Shown here one piece after another: positions 35,705-47,206 of a stretch of 64,000 nucleotides of DNA. The notes beneath the pieces are model-generated. The model saw only the letters and a list, made by a program, of their open reading frames with translations. It was not told the origin of the DNA and made no database searches. Each line of letters opens with the position of its first letter. The first letter of the stretch is position 1. The stretch is taken from positions 186,001-250,000 of the forward strand of contig NZ_QPII01000003.1 of assembly GCF_003336675.1 (NCBI RefSeq), given 5' to 3'. A program made the translations under genes and the position numbers. Source of the DNA: Billgrantia montanilacus. GTDB lineage: Bacteria; Pseudomonadota; Gammaproteobacteria; Pseudomonadales; Halomonadaceae.

Positions 35705-37075
35705 ATGTACGAGGTCGATACCCAACAAGCCACAACCTCATCCGCCGGCCGCGAAGCGGCAGCGGGGCATCCGGGGCTCAATCGGCACCTGTGGATGCCG
35801 TTCAGCTCCAACCGTGATTTCCACGCCAATCCGCGCATGATCACCGGCGCCGAAGGCCGCTACTACGTCGATGACCGGGGTCGGCGCCTGTTCGACTCGC
35901 TGTCGGGTCTCTGGACCAGCGGTGCGGGACACAACCGGATGGAGATCCAGCAGGCGGTGAGCCGCCAGCTGGGCAGCCTGGACTTCGCGCCGGGCTTCCA
36001 GGTCGCCCACCCGCTGGCCTTCGAACTCGCCGAGAAGGTGGCGAGCCTGACCCCTGCCGGCCTCGACCACGTCTTCTTCACCAACTCCGGCTCCGATGCC
36101 GCCGACACCGCGGTGAAGATGGCCAGGGCCTACTGGCGGCTCAAGGGCCGCCCGGAGAAGACCCGGTTGATCGGCCGGGCCAAGGGCTACCACGGCGTCA
36201 ACGTCGGCGGCACCAGCCTCGGCGGGATCGGCGGCAACCGCAAGCACTACGGGCAGCTGCTCGACGTGACCCACCTGCCCCACACCCTGCAGCCCCACCT
36301 CGCCTTCACCCGTGGCCAGGCCGAGAGCGGCGCCGAGCTCGCCGATGCCCTGCTCGACCAGATCGCCCTGCACGACGCCTCCAATATCGCGGCAGTCCTC
36401 GTCGAGCCCATGTCGGGCTCCGGCGGCGTCATCGTACCGCCGAAAGGCTATCTCGAACGACTCCGCGAAATCTGCAGCGCCCATGACATCCTGCTGATCT
36501 TCGACGAGGTGATTACCGCCTTCGGCCGCAGCGGTGCGACCACCGGTGCCGAGGCCTTCGGCGTGACGCCGGACATGATGAATATCGCCAAGCAGCTCAC
36601 CAACGGTGCGGTGCCCATGGGCGCGGTGATCGCCTCCGGCGAGATCTTCGATACCTTCATGCACGCTGGCGGGCCCGAGCACGCCATCGAATTTCCCCAC
36701 GGCTACACCTACAGCGCCCACCCGGTGGCCTGTGCCGCCGCCCTGGCCTCCCTCGACCTGCTCGAGCGGGAGGACTTCCCCGGCCAGGTTCGCGCCATTG
36801 CCCCGGTGTTCGAGGAGAAGCTCCACGCCCTCAAGGGTCGGCCCCACGTGGTGGATATCCGCAACCACGGGCTGGCCGGTGCGATTCAGCTGGCCCCACG
36901 TGACGGTGATCCCACCGTGCGGCCCCGCGACGCCCACCTGGCGCTCTGGCAAGCGGGGTTCTATGTGCGCTACGGCGGCGACACCCTGCAGTTCGGCCCG
37001 CCATTCGGCTCGACGGAAGCGGAGCTCGAGCGGCTCTTCGACGCCGTGGCCACGACCCTCGATTCCCTGACTTGA
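35705..37075 (+). CDS. Omega-amino acid (beta-alanine):pyruvate transaminase
   Basis: This 456-residue class III PLP aminotransferase transfers the amino group of beta-alanine or 3-aminoisobutyrate to pyruvate, giving malonate or methylmalonate semialdehyde. The ATG at 35705 follows AGGACAGGA. A GTG at 35669 would extend it by 12 residues. The segments LSGLWTSGAGHNR, FFTNSGSDAADTA, GRAKGYHGVNVGG, FDEVITAFGRSG and the PLP lysine in NIAKQLTNGAVPMGA match omega-APT enzymes. It lies 23 bp before mmsA, in the pyrimidine degradation region, which supports the beta-alanine assignment. Confidence 0.92.
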   Translation: MYEVDTQQATTSSAGREAAAGHPGLNRHLWMPFSSNRDFHANPRMITGAEGRYYVDDRGRRLFDSLSGLWTSGAGHNRMEIQQAVSRQLGSLDFAPGFQVAHPLAFELAEKVASLTPAGLDHVFFTNSGSDAADTAVKMARAYWRLKGRPEKTRLIGRAKGYHGVNVGGTSLGGIGGNRKHYGQLLDVTHLPHTLQPHLAFTRGQAESGAELADALLDQIALHDASNIAAVLVEPMSGSGGVIVPPKGYLERLREICSAHDILLIFDEVITAFGRSGATTGAEAFGVTPDMMNIAKQLTNGAVPMGAVIASGEIFDTFMHAGGPEHAIEFPHGYTYSAHPVACAAALASLDLLEREDFPGQVRAIAPVFEEKLHALKGRPHVVDIRNHGLAGAIQLAPRDGDPTVRPRDAHLALWQAGFYVRYGGDTLQFGPPFGSTEAELERLFDAVATTLDSLT

Positions 37076-37098
37076 AGCCTAGCCACAAGGAGCGCCCG

Positions 37099-38595
37099 AT
37101 GGACCTCGTTTCCCACCTGATCAACGGTGAAAAGTGCCACAGCCCCAACACCCTGCCGGTGACCAATCCCTCCACCGGCGAAACCGTTCGCCAGGTGGCG
37201 AACGGTGACCAGGCCACGGTCGAGCAGGCCATAGCCGCAGCACGGGCGGCCTTTCCCGCCTGGCGCGACACCCCGCCGGCCAAGCGCGCCCAGGTGATGT
37301 ACCGTTTCAAGCAGCTGCTCGAGACCCACGCCGACCGCCTGGTCCAGCTGATCAGCGAAGAGCACGGCAAGACCCTGGAAGACGCCATGGGTGAGCTCAA
37401 GCGCGGCATCGAGAACGTCGAGTACGCCTGTGGCGTGCCGGAACTGCTCAAGGGCGAGTACTCCCACAATGCCGGCCCCGGCATCGATGCCTGGTCCAAC
37501 TTCCAGCCGCTGGGGATCGTCGCCGGCATCACGCCGTTCAACTTCCCCGCCATGGTCCCGCTGTGGATGTATCCCATGGCCATCGCCTGCGGCAATGCCT
37601 TCATTCTCAAGCCCTCAGAGAAGGACCCCACGTCGACACTCGCCGTGGCCGAGCTGCTGCACGAGGCCGGCCTGCCCAACGGGGTGATCAACGTGGTACA
37701 CGGAGGCCGCGAGACTGTCGAAGCGCTGCTGGACGCCCCCGACGTCAAGGCGATCTCCTTCGTCGGCTCCACTCCCGTGGCCGAGGCGATCTATACCCGC
37801 GGCAGCGCCAACGGCAAGCGCGTCCAGGCCCTGGGTGGCGCGAAGAACCACGCCGTGGTCCTGCCGGATGCCGATCTGGAGAACGCCGCCATTACCCTGA
37901 TGGGAGCCGCCTACGGCAGCTGCGGTGAGCGCTGCATGGCGATCTCCGTGGCGGTCTGTGTGGGTGACGAGACCGCCGATCGCCTGGTGGAGACGCTGCT
38001 GCCCAAGATCGCCGGTCTGAAGGTCGGTGCCGGCACCGAGCGCGGCCTCGACATGGGCCCCCTGGTCACCGCCGAGCATCGCGACAAGGTACTCGGCTAT
38101 ATCGAGGACGGCGTCGCCTCGGGCGCCCAGCTCGTTGCCGATGGACGCGGGATCAAGGTGGCGGGGCACGAGGATGGCTACTTCGTCGGCGGCTGCCTGT
38201 TCGACCGGGTGACCCCCGAGATGCGTATCTACCGGGAAGAGATCTTCGGCCCGGTGCTCTGCGTGGTTCGCGTCGCCAGCCTCGACGAGGCCATGGCGTT
38301 GATCAATGCCCACGAATACGGCAACGGTACTTGCCTGTTCACCCGGGATGGCGAAGCCGCACGACGCTTTGCCGATGGCATCGAGGTCGGCATGGTCGGC
38401 ATCAACGTGCCGCTGCCGGTACCGGTCGCCTACCACAGCTTCGGCGGCTGGAAGCGTTCGCTGTTCGGCGACCTGCACGCCTACGGTCCCGACTCGGTGC
38501 GCTTCTATACCCGGCGCAAGGCCGTTTCACAGCGTTGGCCCTCGAGCTTCGAGGCCAGTTCGGCGGAGTTCTCCTTCCCCTCCAGCGGCAGCTGA
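37099..38595 (+). CDS. mmsA: CoA-acylating (methyl)malonate-semialdehyde dehydrogenase
   Basis: This 498-residue aldehyde dehydrogenase oxidises malonate or methylmalonate semialdehyde to acetyl-CoA or propionyl-CoA with loss of CO2. The start is the ATG at 37099, after AGGAGCGCCCG. Family marks include GITPFNFPAMVPLWM, ILKPSEKDPT, FVGSTPVAEAIY, and the catalytic Cys in AYGSCGERCMAISVAV. The MmsA-specific substitution of the usual general-base Glu also appears (LGGAKNHAVV). It is the second gene after the transaminase, completing the route from beta-alanine. Confidence 0.94.
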   Translation: MDLVSHLINGEKCHSPNTLPVTNPSTGETVRQVANGDQATVEQAIAAARAAFPAWRDTPPAKRAQVMYRFKQLLETHADRLVQLISEEHGKTLEDAMGELKRGIENVEYACGVPELLKGEYSHNAGPGIDAWSNFQPLGIVAGITPFNFPAMVPLWMYPMAIACGNAFILKPSEKDPTSTLAVAELLHEAGLPNGVINVVHGGRETVEALLDAPDVKAISFVGSTPVAEAIYTRGSANGKRVQALGGAKNHAVVLPDADLENAAITLMGAAYGSCGERCMAISVAVCVGDETADRLVETLLPKIAGLKVGAGTERGLDMGPLVTAEHRDKVLGYIEDGVASGAQLVADGRGIKVAGHEDGYFVGGCLFDRVTPEMRIYREEIFGPVLCVVRVASLDEAMALINAHEYGNGTCLFTRDGEAARRFADGIEVGMVGINVPLPVPVAYHSFGGWKRSLFGDLHAYGPDSVRFYTRRKAVSQRWPSSFEASSAEFSFPSSGS

Positions 38596-38633
38596 ATCAC
38601 GCCGGTCGCTTGAGCCGATGCACGACTGAACCA

Positions 38634-38661
38634 AGGCACCACCGCTATTGCTGTGGTGCCT
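38634..38661 (+). terminator. Hairpin after mmsA
   Basis: A 9-bp stem (38634-38642 with 38653-38661) with a 10-nt loop and a short CCTTGTGT tail lies 38 bp after the mmsA stop. It probably separates the transaminase-mmsA transcript from the regulator gene. Confidence 0.5.
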
Positions 38662-38730
38662 CCTTGTGTATGCTTAGGATTACGGAATGATTGATCGGTT
38701 ATCCAGGACGGCTGCAAGGTGCTCCCATAG

Positions 38731-39351
38731 ATGGCAAGAAAACAGGATGATATTAGACGCCAGAACAGGGAAAAGATCTTGCTTGCCGCCGAGTGCATCT
38801 TCGCCGAAAAAGGTTACGCTGGCGCCTCCATGGGCGATATCGCCAAGCTGGCCGACCTCCCCAAGTCCAACGTCCATTACTACTTTTCCACCAAGGAAGC
38901 ACTGTACCGTGCCGTGCTGCTGGAGCTGCTGGAGGTGTGGAAGCAGGATGCGCTCTGTTTCGAGCTCTATGACGATCCTCGCATCGTGCTCTCCACCTAT
39001 ATCCGCGCCAAGATGCAGCATTCACGCAACCGGGCCCATGGTTCCAAGGTGTGGGCGGCGGAGGTCATGCAGGGCGCCCCCATTCTCCAGACAGACCTTC
39101 GCGATAATCTCTACGAGTGGGCCAAGCTCAAGGAGGCCAAGATCCGTGAATGGATCGAGGCCGAACGGATCCTGCCGGTGGAGCCTTCGCATCTGCTGTA
39201 CATGATCTGGGCTTCGACCCAGCACTACGCCGACTTCGACTATCAGATCGCCCTGCTGAACGACGACCGCCCGCTGGACGATATCCAGTTCGAGAAGGCG
39301 GTGCAGTCGGTGACCTCGGTCATCCTGCGGGGAATCGGCCTGACACCGTGA
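38731..39351 (+). CDS. TetR family regulator (RutR/PydR-like)
   Basis: This 206-residue protein has an N-terminal TetR helix-turn-helix (REKILLAAECIFAEKGYAGASMGDIAKLADLPKSNVHYYF, residues 13-52). Its C-terminal domain has the RutR/YcdC-type pattern (AAEVMQGAPILQTDLRDNLYEW, MIWASTQHYADFDYQI). RutR responds to uracil or thymine. The gene lies between the beta-alanine genes and the convergent dihydropyrimidine dehydrogenase genes, so pyrimidine-responsive control of this locus is inferred. Confidence 0.9.
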   Translation: MARKQDDIRRQNREKILLAAECIFAEKGYAGASMGDIAKLADLPKSNVHYYFSTKEALYRAVLLELLEVWKQDALCFELYDDPRIVLSTYIRAKMQHSRNRAHGSKVWAAEVMQGAPILQTDLRDNLYEWAKLKEAKIREWIEAERILPVEPSHLLYMIWASTQHYADFDYQIALLNDDRPLDDIQFEKAVQSVTSVILRGIGLTP

Positions 39352-39370
39352 ACAGTGCCAGGCCGCTGGC

Positions 39371-40672
39371 TCAGCTCGCCACCCGGTAAGGGTTGCGCGG
39401 ATCCTCGTTCCAGCTCATGTAGGGCTTGCCGGTCTCCTGGGGCACCATGGTGATGCAGTCCTGTACCGGGCAGGTGATCTGGCACAGGTTGCAGCCCACG
39501 CACTCCTCCTCGATCACCTCGTAGCGCCGGGCGCCACTGGCATCGACCAGCTTGGCGATCGACTGGTGCGAGGTATCCTCGCAGGCGATATAGCACCGCC
39601 CGCACTCGATGCACTTGTCCTGGTCGATATGGGCAATGGTCTGGAAGTTCATGTCCAGGTGCTTCCAGTCGGTGGTGTTGGGAATGGCCTTGCCGGAGAA
39701 GTCGGCAATCGTGCGGTAATCCTTCTCCGCCATCCAGCGTGACAGGCCGTCCTTCATCTCCTCGACGATACGAAAACCGTGCAGCATGGCGGCGGTGCAT
39801 ACCTGCACGCTACCGGCGCCCAGGGCGATGAACTCCGCGGCGTCCCGCCAGTTGGAAATGCCACCGATCCCGGAAATGGGTAGATCGCGGGTGGCGGCGT
39901 CGCGGGCAATCTCGGCGACCATGTTCATGGCGATGGGCTTGACCGCGCTGCCGCAATAGCCGCCGTGGGTGCTCTGGCTGCCCACGGTGGGCCTGGCCAC
40001 CATGGCATCGAGATCGAGGCTGGTGATCGAGTTGATGGTATTGATCAGCGACACGGCATCGGCCCCGCCGCGCAGGGCAGCCTGGGCGGGGGCCCGAATG
40101 TCGGTGATGTTGGGGGTGAGCTTCACGATCACCGGCTTGGGGTAATACTGCTTGCACCAGCGGGTGACCTTCTCGATCAGGTCCGGGTTCTGGCCCACCG
40201 CGGCGCCCATGCCGCGCTCCGGCATACCGTGGGGGCATCCCAGGTTGAGCTCGATGCCGTCGGCGCCGGTGGCTTCCACCAGCGGCAGGATGTGTTTCCA
40301 GGCCGCTTCCTCGCAGGGCACCATGATCGACACGACCAGCGCCCGGTCCGGCCATGCCTTCTTGACCGCGGCGATCTCGCGCAGGTTGATCTCGAGGGAG
40401 CGGTCGGTGATCAGCTCGATGTTGTTAAAGCCCAGCACCTCGCGATTCTTGCCGAAGTGCGCCGAGTAGCGCGACGAGACATTGACCGCCGCCGGGTCCT
40501 CGCCGAGGGTCTTCCAGACCACACCTCCCCAGCCCGCCTCGTAGGCACGTACCACGTTGTAGGCCTTGTCGGTAGGCGGCGCCGAAGCCAGCCAGAAGGG
40601 ATTGGGCGCCTTGATGCCGGCGAAGTCGACGCTGAGGTCGATACCGTTGAACCCGTTTGAGAAAGTCGTCAT
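39371..40672 (-). CDS. preA: NAD-dependent dihydropyrimidine dehydrogenase, subunit PreA
   Basis: This 433-residue FMN and Fe-S subunit reduces uracil and thymine to the dihydro forms. The start is the ATG at 40672, after GCAGGAGGCCGC. The longer frame is spurious. The N-terminal TIM barrel shows NPFWLASAPPTDKAYNV, ELNLGCPHGMPERGMGAAVGQ and GIGGISNWRDAAEFI. The C-terminus carries two 4Fe-4S motifs, CIECGRCYIAC and CVGCNLCQITC. The start overlaps the preT stop by 4 nt, indicating coupled synthesis of the two subunits. Confidence 0.95.
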   Translation of the reverse strand: MTTFSNGFNGIDLSVDFAGIKAPNPFWLASAPPTDKAYNVVRAYEAGWGGVVWKTLGEDPAAVNVSSRYSAHFGKNREVLGFNNIELITDRSLEINLREIAAVKKAWPDRALVVSIMVPCEEAAWKHILPLVEATGADGIELNLGCPHGMPERGMGAAVGQNPDLIEKVTRWCKQYYPKPVIVKLTPNITDIRAPAQAALRGGADAVSLINTINSITSLDLDAMVARPTVGSQSTHGGYCGSAVKPIAMNMVAEIARDAATRDLPISGIGGISNWRDAAEFIALGAGSVQVCTAAMLHGFRIVEEMKDGLSRWMAEKDYRTIADFSGKAIPNTTDWKHLDMNFQTIAHIDQDKCIECGRCYIACEDTSHQSIAKLVDASGARRYEVIEEECVGCNLCQITCPVQDCITMVPQETGKPYMSWNEDPRNPYRVAS

Positions 40673-42048
40673 GCGGCCTCCTGCTTGGCCATCAGGGCCT
40701 GGTGGATCGCGTGGGCGGCAAGCTTGCCGTGCTGTACGGCCTGTACCGTGAGGTCCTGGCCCGGTGCGACGCAATCGCCGCCGGCATAGACCCGGGGAAG
40801 CGAGGTCTGGAAGTTGCCGTCGACCTGAATGCGTTCGCCATCCCGGGCGAGCTGTGCCGCCAGCGGGTCGGTCAGACTGTCCGCGTCGAATCCCTGGCCA
40901 ATGGCCTTGAAGACACCGTCCGCGGCGATATCGAGGGTTTCGCCGGTACCGACCAGCCGACCACCGTCCTCCCGCGTCTTCTCGAAGCGCATGCCGGCCA
41001 CCCTGCCTTCCCCATCGAGCAATACCTCCAGGGGTTTGGCCCAGGTCATCATGCGCACCCCGTTGGCCCTGGCGATCTCCTGCTCATGGCCGGTGGCCGA
41101 CATGGACTCGACGCCCCGGCGATAGACCAGGGTCACCTCCTCGGCACCCAGCCGGGCCATCTGCGTCGCCATGTCGATGGCGGTGTTGCCGGCACCGATC
41201 ACCACGCAGCGCCGGGCCAGCGGCAGGTCGGCGAGCTCCTCTGCCTGACGTAGCTCCCTGATGTAGTCCACAGCAGGCATGAGGCCCGGCGCGTCCTCGC
41301 CGGTCAGCCCCAGCCTTCGACTGGCGCCCAGGCCCAGCCCCAGGAAAACGCTGTCGTACTCGTCACGCAGCTGCTCGAGACTGAGGTTGTCGCCCAGCCG
41401 CTGGCCATAGCGAATCTCGATGCCGCCGATCTCGAGCAGGAACTCCACCTCCCTGCGGGCGAAATCATCCGTCATCTTGTAGCGGGCGATGCCGAACTCG
41501 TTGAGGCCACCGGGCTTGGCCTCGGCTTCGAAGAGGCTCACCCGGTGACCGAACATCGCCAGGCGATGGGCGCAGGCCAGCCCCGCCGGACCAGCCCCCA
41601 CCACTGCCACGCGACGCCCGCTATCCGCCGCGCGCTGGAAGGGGTGTTGCTCGAACTGCATGTTGTCGGTGGCATGGCGCTGGAGCAGGCCGATCAGCAC
41701 CGGCTGGCACTCGGCATCGTGGTTACGCACACAGCTCTGCTCGCAGAGAATCTCGGTCGGACAGACCCGGGCGCAGCTTCCGCCCAGGATGTTCTGTTCG
41801 AGGATGGTGTGAGCGGCGCCGTTGATATTGTCCTCGCTGATCTGGCGAATGAAGCGCGGGATGTCGATATCCGACGGGCAGGCCTCGATGCAGGGGGCGT
41901 CGTAGCAGTAAAGGCAGCGCTGGCTTTCGATGATTGCCTGGCGCTCGGTGAGCGGAGGATGCAGGTCACTGAAGTTGTCGGCAAGCGCCTGTGGCGTCGC
42001 CCCGGGGTTATCCGCCACGCGGGGTAGATGGTCGAGATAGTGGGTCAC
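40669..42048 (-). CDS. preT: NAD-dependent dihydropyrimidine dehydrogenase, subunit PreT
   Basis: This 459-residue FAD and Fe-S partner of PreA carries electrons between NAD(H) and the PreA FMN. The start is a GTG at 42048 with GAGAGG upstream. The N-terminal cysteine clusters are CLYCYDAPCIEACP and GGSCARVCPTEILCEQSC. Two Rossmann motifs follow, VVGAGPAGLACAHRLA near 149 and VIGAGNTAIDMATQMA near 287, as in glutamate synthase small subunits. The preceding gene on this strand is dihydropyrimidinase, 85 bp away. Confidence 0.93.
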   Translation of the reverse strand: MTHYLDHLPRVADNPGATPQALADNFSDLHPPLTERQAIIESQRCLYCYDAPCIEACPSDIDIPRFIRQISEDNINGAAHTILEQNILGGSCARVCPTEILCEQSCVRNHDAECQPVLIGLLQRHATDNMQFEQHPFQRAADSGRRVAVVGAGPAGLACAHRLAMFGHRVSLFEAEAKPGGLNEFGIARYKMTDDFARREVEFLLEIGGIEIRYGQRLGDNLSLEQLRDEYDSVFLGLGLGASRRLGLTGEDAPGLMPAVDYIRELRQAEELADLPLARRCVVIGAGNTAIDMATQMARLGAEEVTLVYRRGVESMSATGHEQEIARANGVRMMTWAKPLEVLLDGEGRVAGMRFEKTREDGGRLVGTGETLDIAADGVFKAIGQGFDADSLTDPLAAQLARDGERIQVDGNFQTSLPRVYAGGDCVAPGQDLTVQAVQHGKLAAHAIHQALMAKQEAA

Positions 42049-42133
42049 GGTCGTGGCCTCTCATGGTGGTTTCGCATCTTGTTGTCATCACCGCCTCGCT
42101 GTCGCGGGCGGTGTGTGGCCGCACCTTGCGGGA

Positions 42134-44465
<2,332 letters not shown>

Positions 44466-45079
44466 GATCACTTACCCAAGGTTGTGTTTGTTGTCGGGCT
44501 CATGCGACTGGGCACGACGTCGGCGAGAGCCAAGGTAAAATTCAGAAAACAATAAAGCTGTCACTTCAGTCAGCTTTTTCAAAACTAGTCGGTGATCGGG
44601 GCTCCTTCAAGATCTTTTTCATCGCCAACGGGAGCTTGAAGCAACCTATTGTTTTCAAAGAAAAACAAGAATTCTCCCTGTCACTGAGCTTCATTATGGT
44701 GAGGCTTTGCTTCAGGGTGGTGCCTCTAGCAATTCTTTTTAAATCAATAAAAACAACAATTTATTTTACATACCTCACGTATTTTATTAGCTCGTTAACA
44801 AATCTTGAACCATTATGAAACTTGACTAGCCTGACATGAAGCGTGAAAACGACGTCGTTCAGTCCGGCTTCCATCGACCTCATTAAATCCTGTCGATTTC
44901 GTCAGCTTTTTGAGCTATCGAGTTGGTGATGACCTTGAAAAAGCGCATCCGAAGAGGAAAAAGGTCACTCTAGGGAGGGAGATTCAAGGGAAATGACATA
45001 ACTTGGGCACGCTTATTGCTTGCTGCTCGGTAGGGCTACCGGCAGTTCATGAACCCATCTAGTGACGTGGAGAACAACA
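44466..45079. promoter_or_regulatory. AT-rich divergent control region of the pyrimidine genes
   Basis: These 614 bp separate the pyrimidine operon from the NCS1 gene and are clearly richer in A and T than the flanks. I see no convincing coding frame. Two copies of ACGACGTCG occur, one at 44514-44522 and one at 44849-44857. The second is the centre of a perfect 12-bp palindrome, AACGACGTCGTT (44848-44859). They are candidate operators for the TetR-type regulator, though no matching copy is obvious upstream of that gene. Confidence 0.45.
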
Positions 45080-46591
45080 ATGACCACCAAGTCATCAAGG
45101 ATGCTGGACAAGCAGGGCTTGATCGAACTCGAGGAAGGCGAAGACGTTCGTGACAGTCCTCGTTTCAATGCGGATATTGCACCCACCAAGGCGCACGAGC
45201 GCACCTGGTCGAAATGGAACATTGCCGCTCTGTGGGTGGGTATGTCGATCTGCGTGCCGACCTATACTCTTGGCGGTGTCTTGACCGCCTACTTCGGGCT
45301 CAGCGTTGGTGAGGCGCTGCTTGCGATCCTGCTGGCGAATGTCATCGTGTTGATTCCCCTTACCCTCAATGCATTCCCCGGCACCAAGTTCGGCATTCCC
45401 TTCCCCGTGGTGCTGCGCTCATCATTCGGAATTCTCGGCTCCAACGTACCCTGCCTGATCCGGGCGCTGGTCGGCTGCGGCTGGTTCGGCGTGCAGACGA
45501 TGTTCGGGGGCCTTGCCATCCACCTGTTGCTGTCGACGATCGTTCCCCCCTGGCAGGCGCTGGGAGGGATCGGCGAAGTCATAGGCTTCTTCATCTTTGG
45601 TGCCATGAACCTCTATGTGGTGATCCGCGGCGCCGAATCGATCAAGTGGCTGGAGACACTGGCAGCCCCGCTGCTGCTGGCGGTTGGAATCGGATTGATG
45701 TTCTGGGCCTGGCCACACATGTCGATGACCGAGCTCTTGCTGCAGCCGCCATCCCGCCCCGAAGGGGCGCCGGTCTATGGCTACTTCTTCGCCGGCCTGA
45801 CGGCCATGGTCGGCTTCTGGGCTACTTTGTCGCTCAACATTCCCGATTTCAGTCGCTTCGCCAAGAGCCAGAAAGACCAGATCGTCGGCCAGGTGCTGGG
45901 CCTACCATTGACCATGTTCTTCTTCGCTGCCCTTGGTGTGGTCATGACAGCGGCCTCGGAATCGCTGGTCGGCCAGACCGTCGCCGACCCGGTCAGCCTG
46001 ATCGGCATGATCAACAATCCGTTCTGGGTCAGCCTCGCCATGGTAATGATCATCATCGCCACTATCTCGACCAATACGGCGGCCAATATCGTATCGCCAA
46101 CCAATGATTTCCAGAACGTTGCGCCACGCTACATCGACCACACTCGCGGCGTTCTGATCACCGGGGCATTCGGGGTGGCGTTGATGGGCTACGACCTGAT
46201 GCAGAAGGCGGGGATCCTCACCTCCGGCGTATCCCTCGAGAGCATGTACTCCAATTGGCTGCTGGGATATTCCAGCTTGCTGGGACCAATCGCCGGCATC
46301 ATGGCGGTTGACTACTTCCTGATCAAGCGCCAACGACTCGACGTGCCGAGCCTCTATCAGGACGGGAAGGCTTATCCCGCCATCAACATTGCCGGATTTA
46401 TCGCTTTCGGCATACCCGTCTCGCTGACCCTGCTATCGCTGACCACCGGCACCATGTTCTGGTTCTACGACTATGGCTGGTTTACCGGCTCGATTCTTGG
46501 CGCCGTGATCTACTACGTAGCCAGCCTGGCGCTCTCACCGGTCAGCCAGACCGTGCAGGCGACCGCCATCGACGTAGAGCGGCGGCTGTAG
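45080..46591 (+). CDS. NCS1 family nucleobase/hydantoin/allantoin transporter
   Basis: This 503-residue membrane protein has about 12 helices. The start is the ATG at 45080, after GTGGAG. Family hallmarks are TWSKWNIAALWVGMSICVPTYTLG near 40-65, FGIPFPVVLRSSFGILG, and IRALVGCGWFGVQTMFGG, in which the Trp contacts substrate in the hydantoin carrier Mhp1. A segment PDFSRFAKSQKDQ and a later ISTNTAANIVSPTNDFQN, near the sodium site, are also present. Sitting beside dihydropyrimidinase, it most likely imports uracil, thymine or dihydropyrimidines, probably with sodium. Confidence 0.92.
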   Translation: MTTKSSRMLDKQGLIELEEGEDVRDSPRFNADIAPTKAHERTWSKWNIAALWVGMSICVPTYTLGGVLTAYFGLSVGEALLAILLANVIVLIPLTLNAFPGTKFGIPFPVVLRSSFGILGSNVPCLIRALVGCGWFGVQTMFGGLAIHLLLSTIVPPWQALGGIGEVIGFFIFGAMNLYVVIRGAESIKWLETLAAPLLLAVGIGLMFWAWPHMSMTELLLQPPSRPEGAPVYGYFFAGLTAMVGFWATLSLNIPDFSRFAKSQKDQIVGQVLGLPLTMFFFAALGVVMTAASESLVGQTVADPVSLIGMINNPFWVSLAMVMIIIATISTNTAANIVSPTNDFQNVAPRYIDHTRGVLITGAFGVALMGYDLMQKAGILTSGVSLESMYSNWLLGYSSLLGPIAGIMAVDYFLIKRQRLDVPSLYQDGKAYPAINIAGFIAFGIPVSLTLLSLTTGTMFWFYDYGWFTGSILGAVIYYVASLALSPVSQTVQATAIDVERRL

Positions 46592-46637
46592 CAAGAGCGA
46601 GCGGCCTGGCGCCACTTGCCAGGCACTCGCTGGCACA

Positions 46638-47129
46638 TCAGTGGCGGTGCCGATGCAGTAGCTCCCCTGCATCGGCACCGCCATCGCCTGCGCTCTGGAC
46701 CCGCACATGGATGTCGACCTCTCCCCGCTCGGCAAACGTCAGGGTTAGCGGAAAGCTATCCCCCTCGCGCAGCGGTGCTGTCAAGTCGCTCAGCATCAGG
46801 TGATGCCCGCCACCCGGGCGCATGGTCAGCAAGGTGCTGGTCGGCACTTCGATCTCATCCACCGGAAACATGCGCATGACGCCGCCTTCCATGGCCATGT
46901 CATGAAGCTCGACGGTCTCGCTGGCGGGCGTGCTCGCCCCCACCAATGCGTCCGACTCGCCGCTGGCGATGGAGATATCCACGTAGACCGCGGCATGATC
47001 GACGCTGGGAGGAGACGGTGTCGCGAAGGGGTGGGTGATGATCAGGTCATCCAGCCGATACTCCTGTGCCATGGCCGGACCGGCCATCGACAGAGCGGCA
47101 GCCAGCATCAGCAAAAACATGAAACGCAT
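46638..47129 (-). CDS. Periplasmic copper chaperone PCu(A)C family protein
   Basis: This 163-residue protein is started at the ATG at 47129. A signal peptide (FMFLLMLAAALSMAGPAMA) precedes the domain. The copper-binding pattern is present as ELHDMAMEGGVMRM followed by RPGGGHHLML, with His and Met spaced as in PCu(A)C proteins that deliver Cu(I) to cytochrome oxidase. The C-terminus ends HRHRH and may bind extra metal. The last codons lie in a large inverted repeat. No cytochrome oxidase or Sco gene is adjacent. A much longer open frame upstream is not used, because it covers the antisense of the CysZ-like gene. Confidence 0.88.
   Translation of the reverse strand: MRFMFLLMLAAALSMAGPAMAQEYRLDDLIITHPFATPSPPSVDHAAVYVDISIASGESDALVGASTPASETVELHDMAMEGGVMRMFPVDEIEVPTSTLLTMRPGGGHHLMLSDLTAPLREGDSFPLTLTFAERGEVDIHVRVQSAGDGGADAGELLHRHRH
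46643..46682. terminator. Long inverted repeat at the 3' end of the copper chaperone gene
   Basis: A perfect 16-bp stem (46643-46658 with 46667-46682) with an 8-nt loop overlaps the last codons of the copper chaperone gene. It lies between that gene and the convergent NCS1 gene. It lacks a T tract but could act as a shared terminator or mRNA-end stabiliser. Confidence 0.5.
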
Positions 47130-47206
47130 GGTGAAATCCTTGTGCTGCTTGCGAATACACTCAGACATCCGTGAGGGTAGCAGTTCCCTGACGCTGCCTG
47201 CCCGGT

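Noticed and set aside
35738-36952. Long reverse frame (404 codons) over the transaminase
   Set aside because: It is antisense to an enzyme with a clear PLP lysine. The composition is typical of a shadow frame.
44636-44818. 60-codon frame in the AT-rich intergenic region
   Set aside because: There is no ribosome-binding site and the composition is hydrophobic and low in complexity, as expected by chance from AT-rich sequence.
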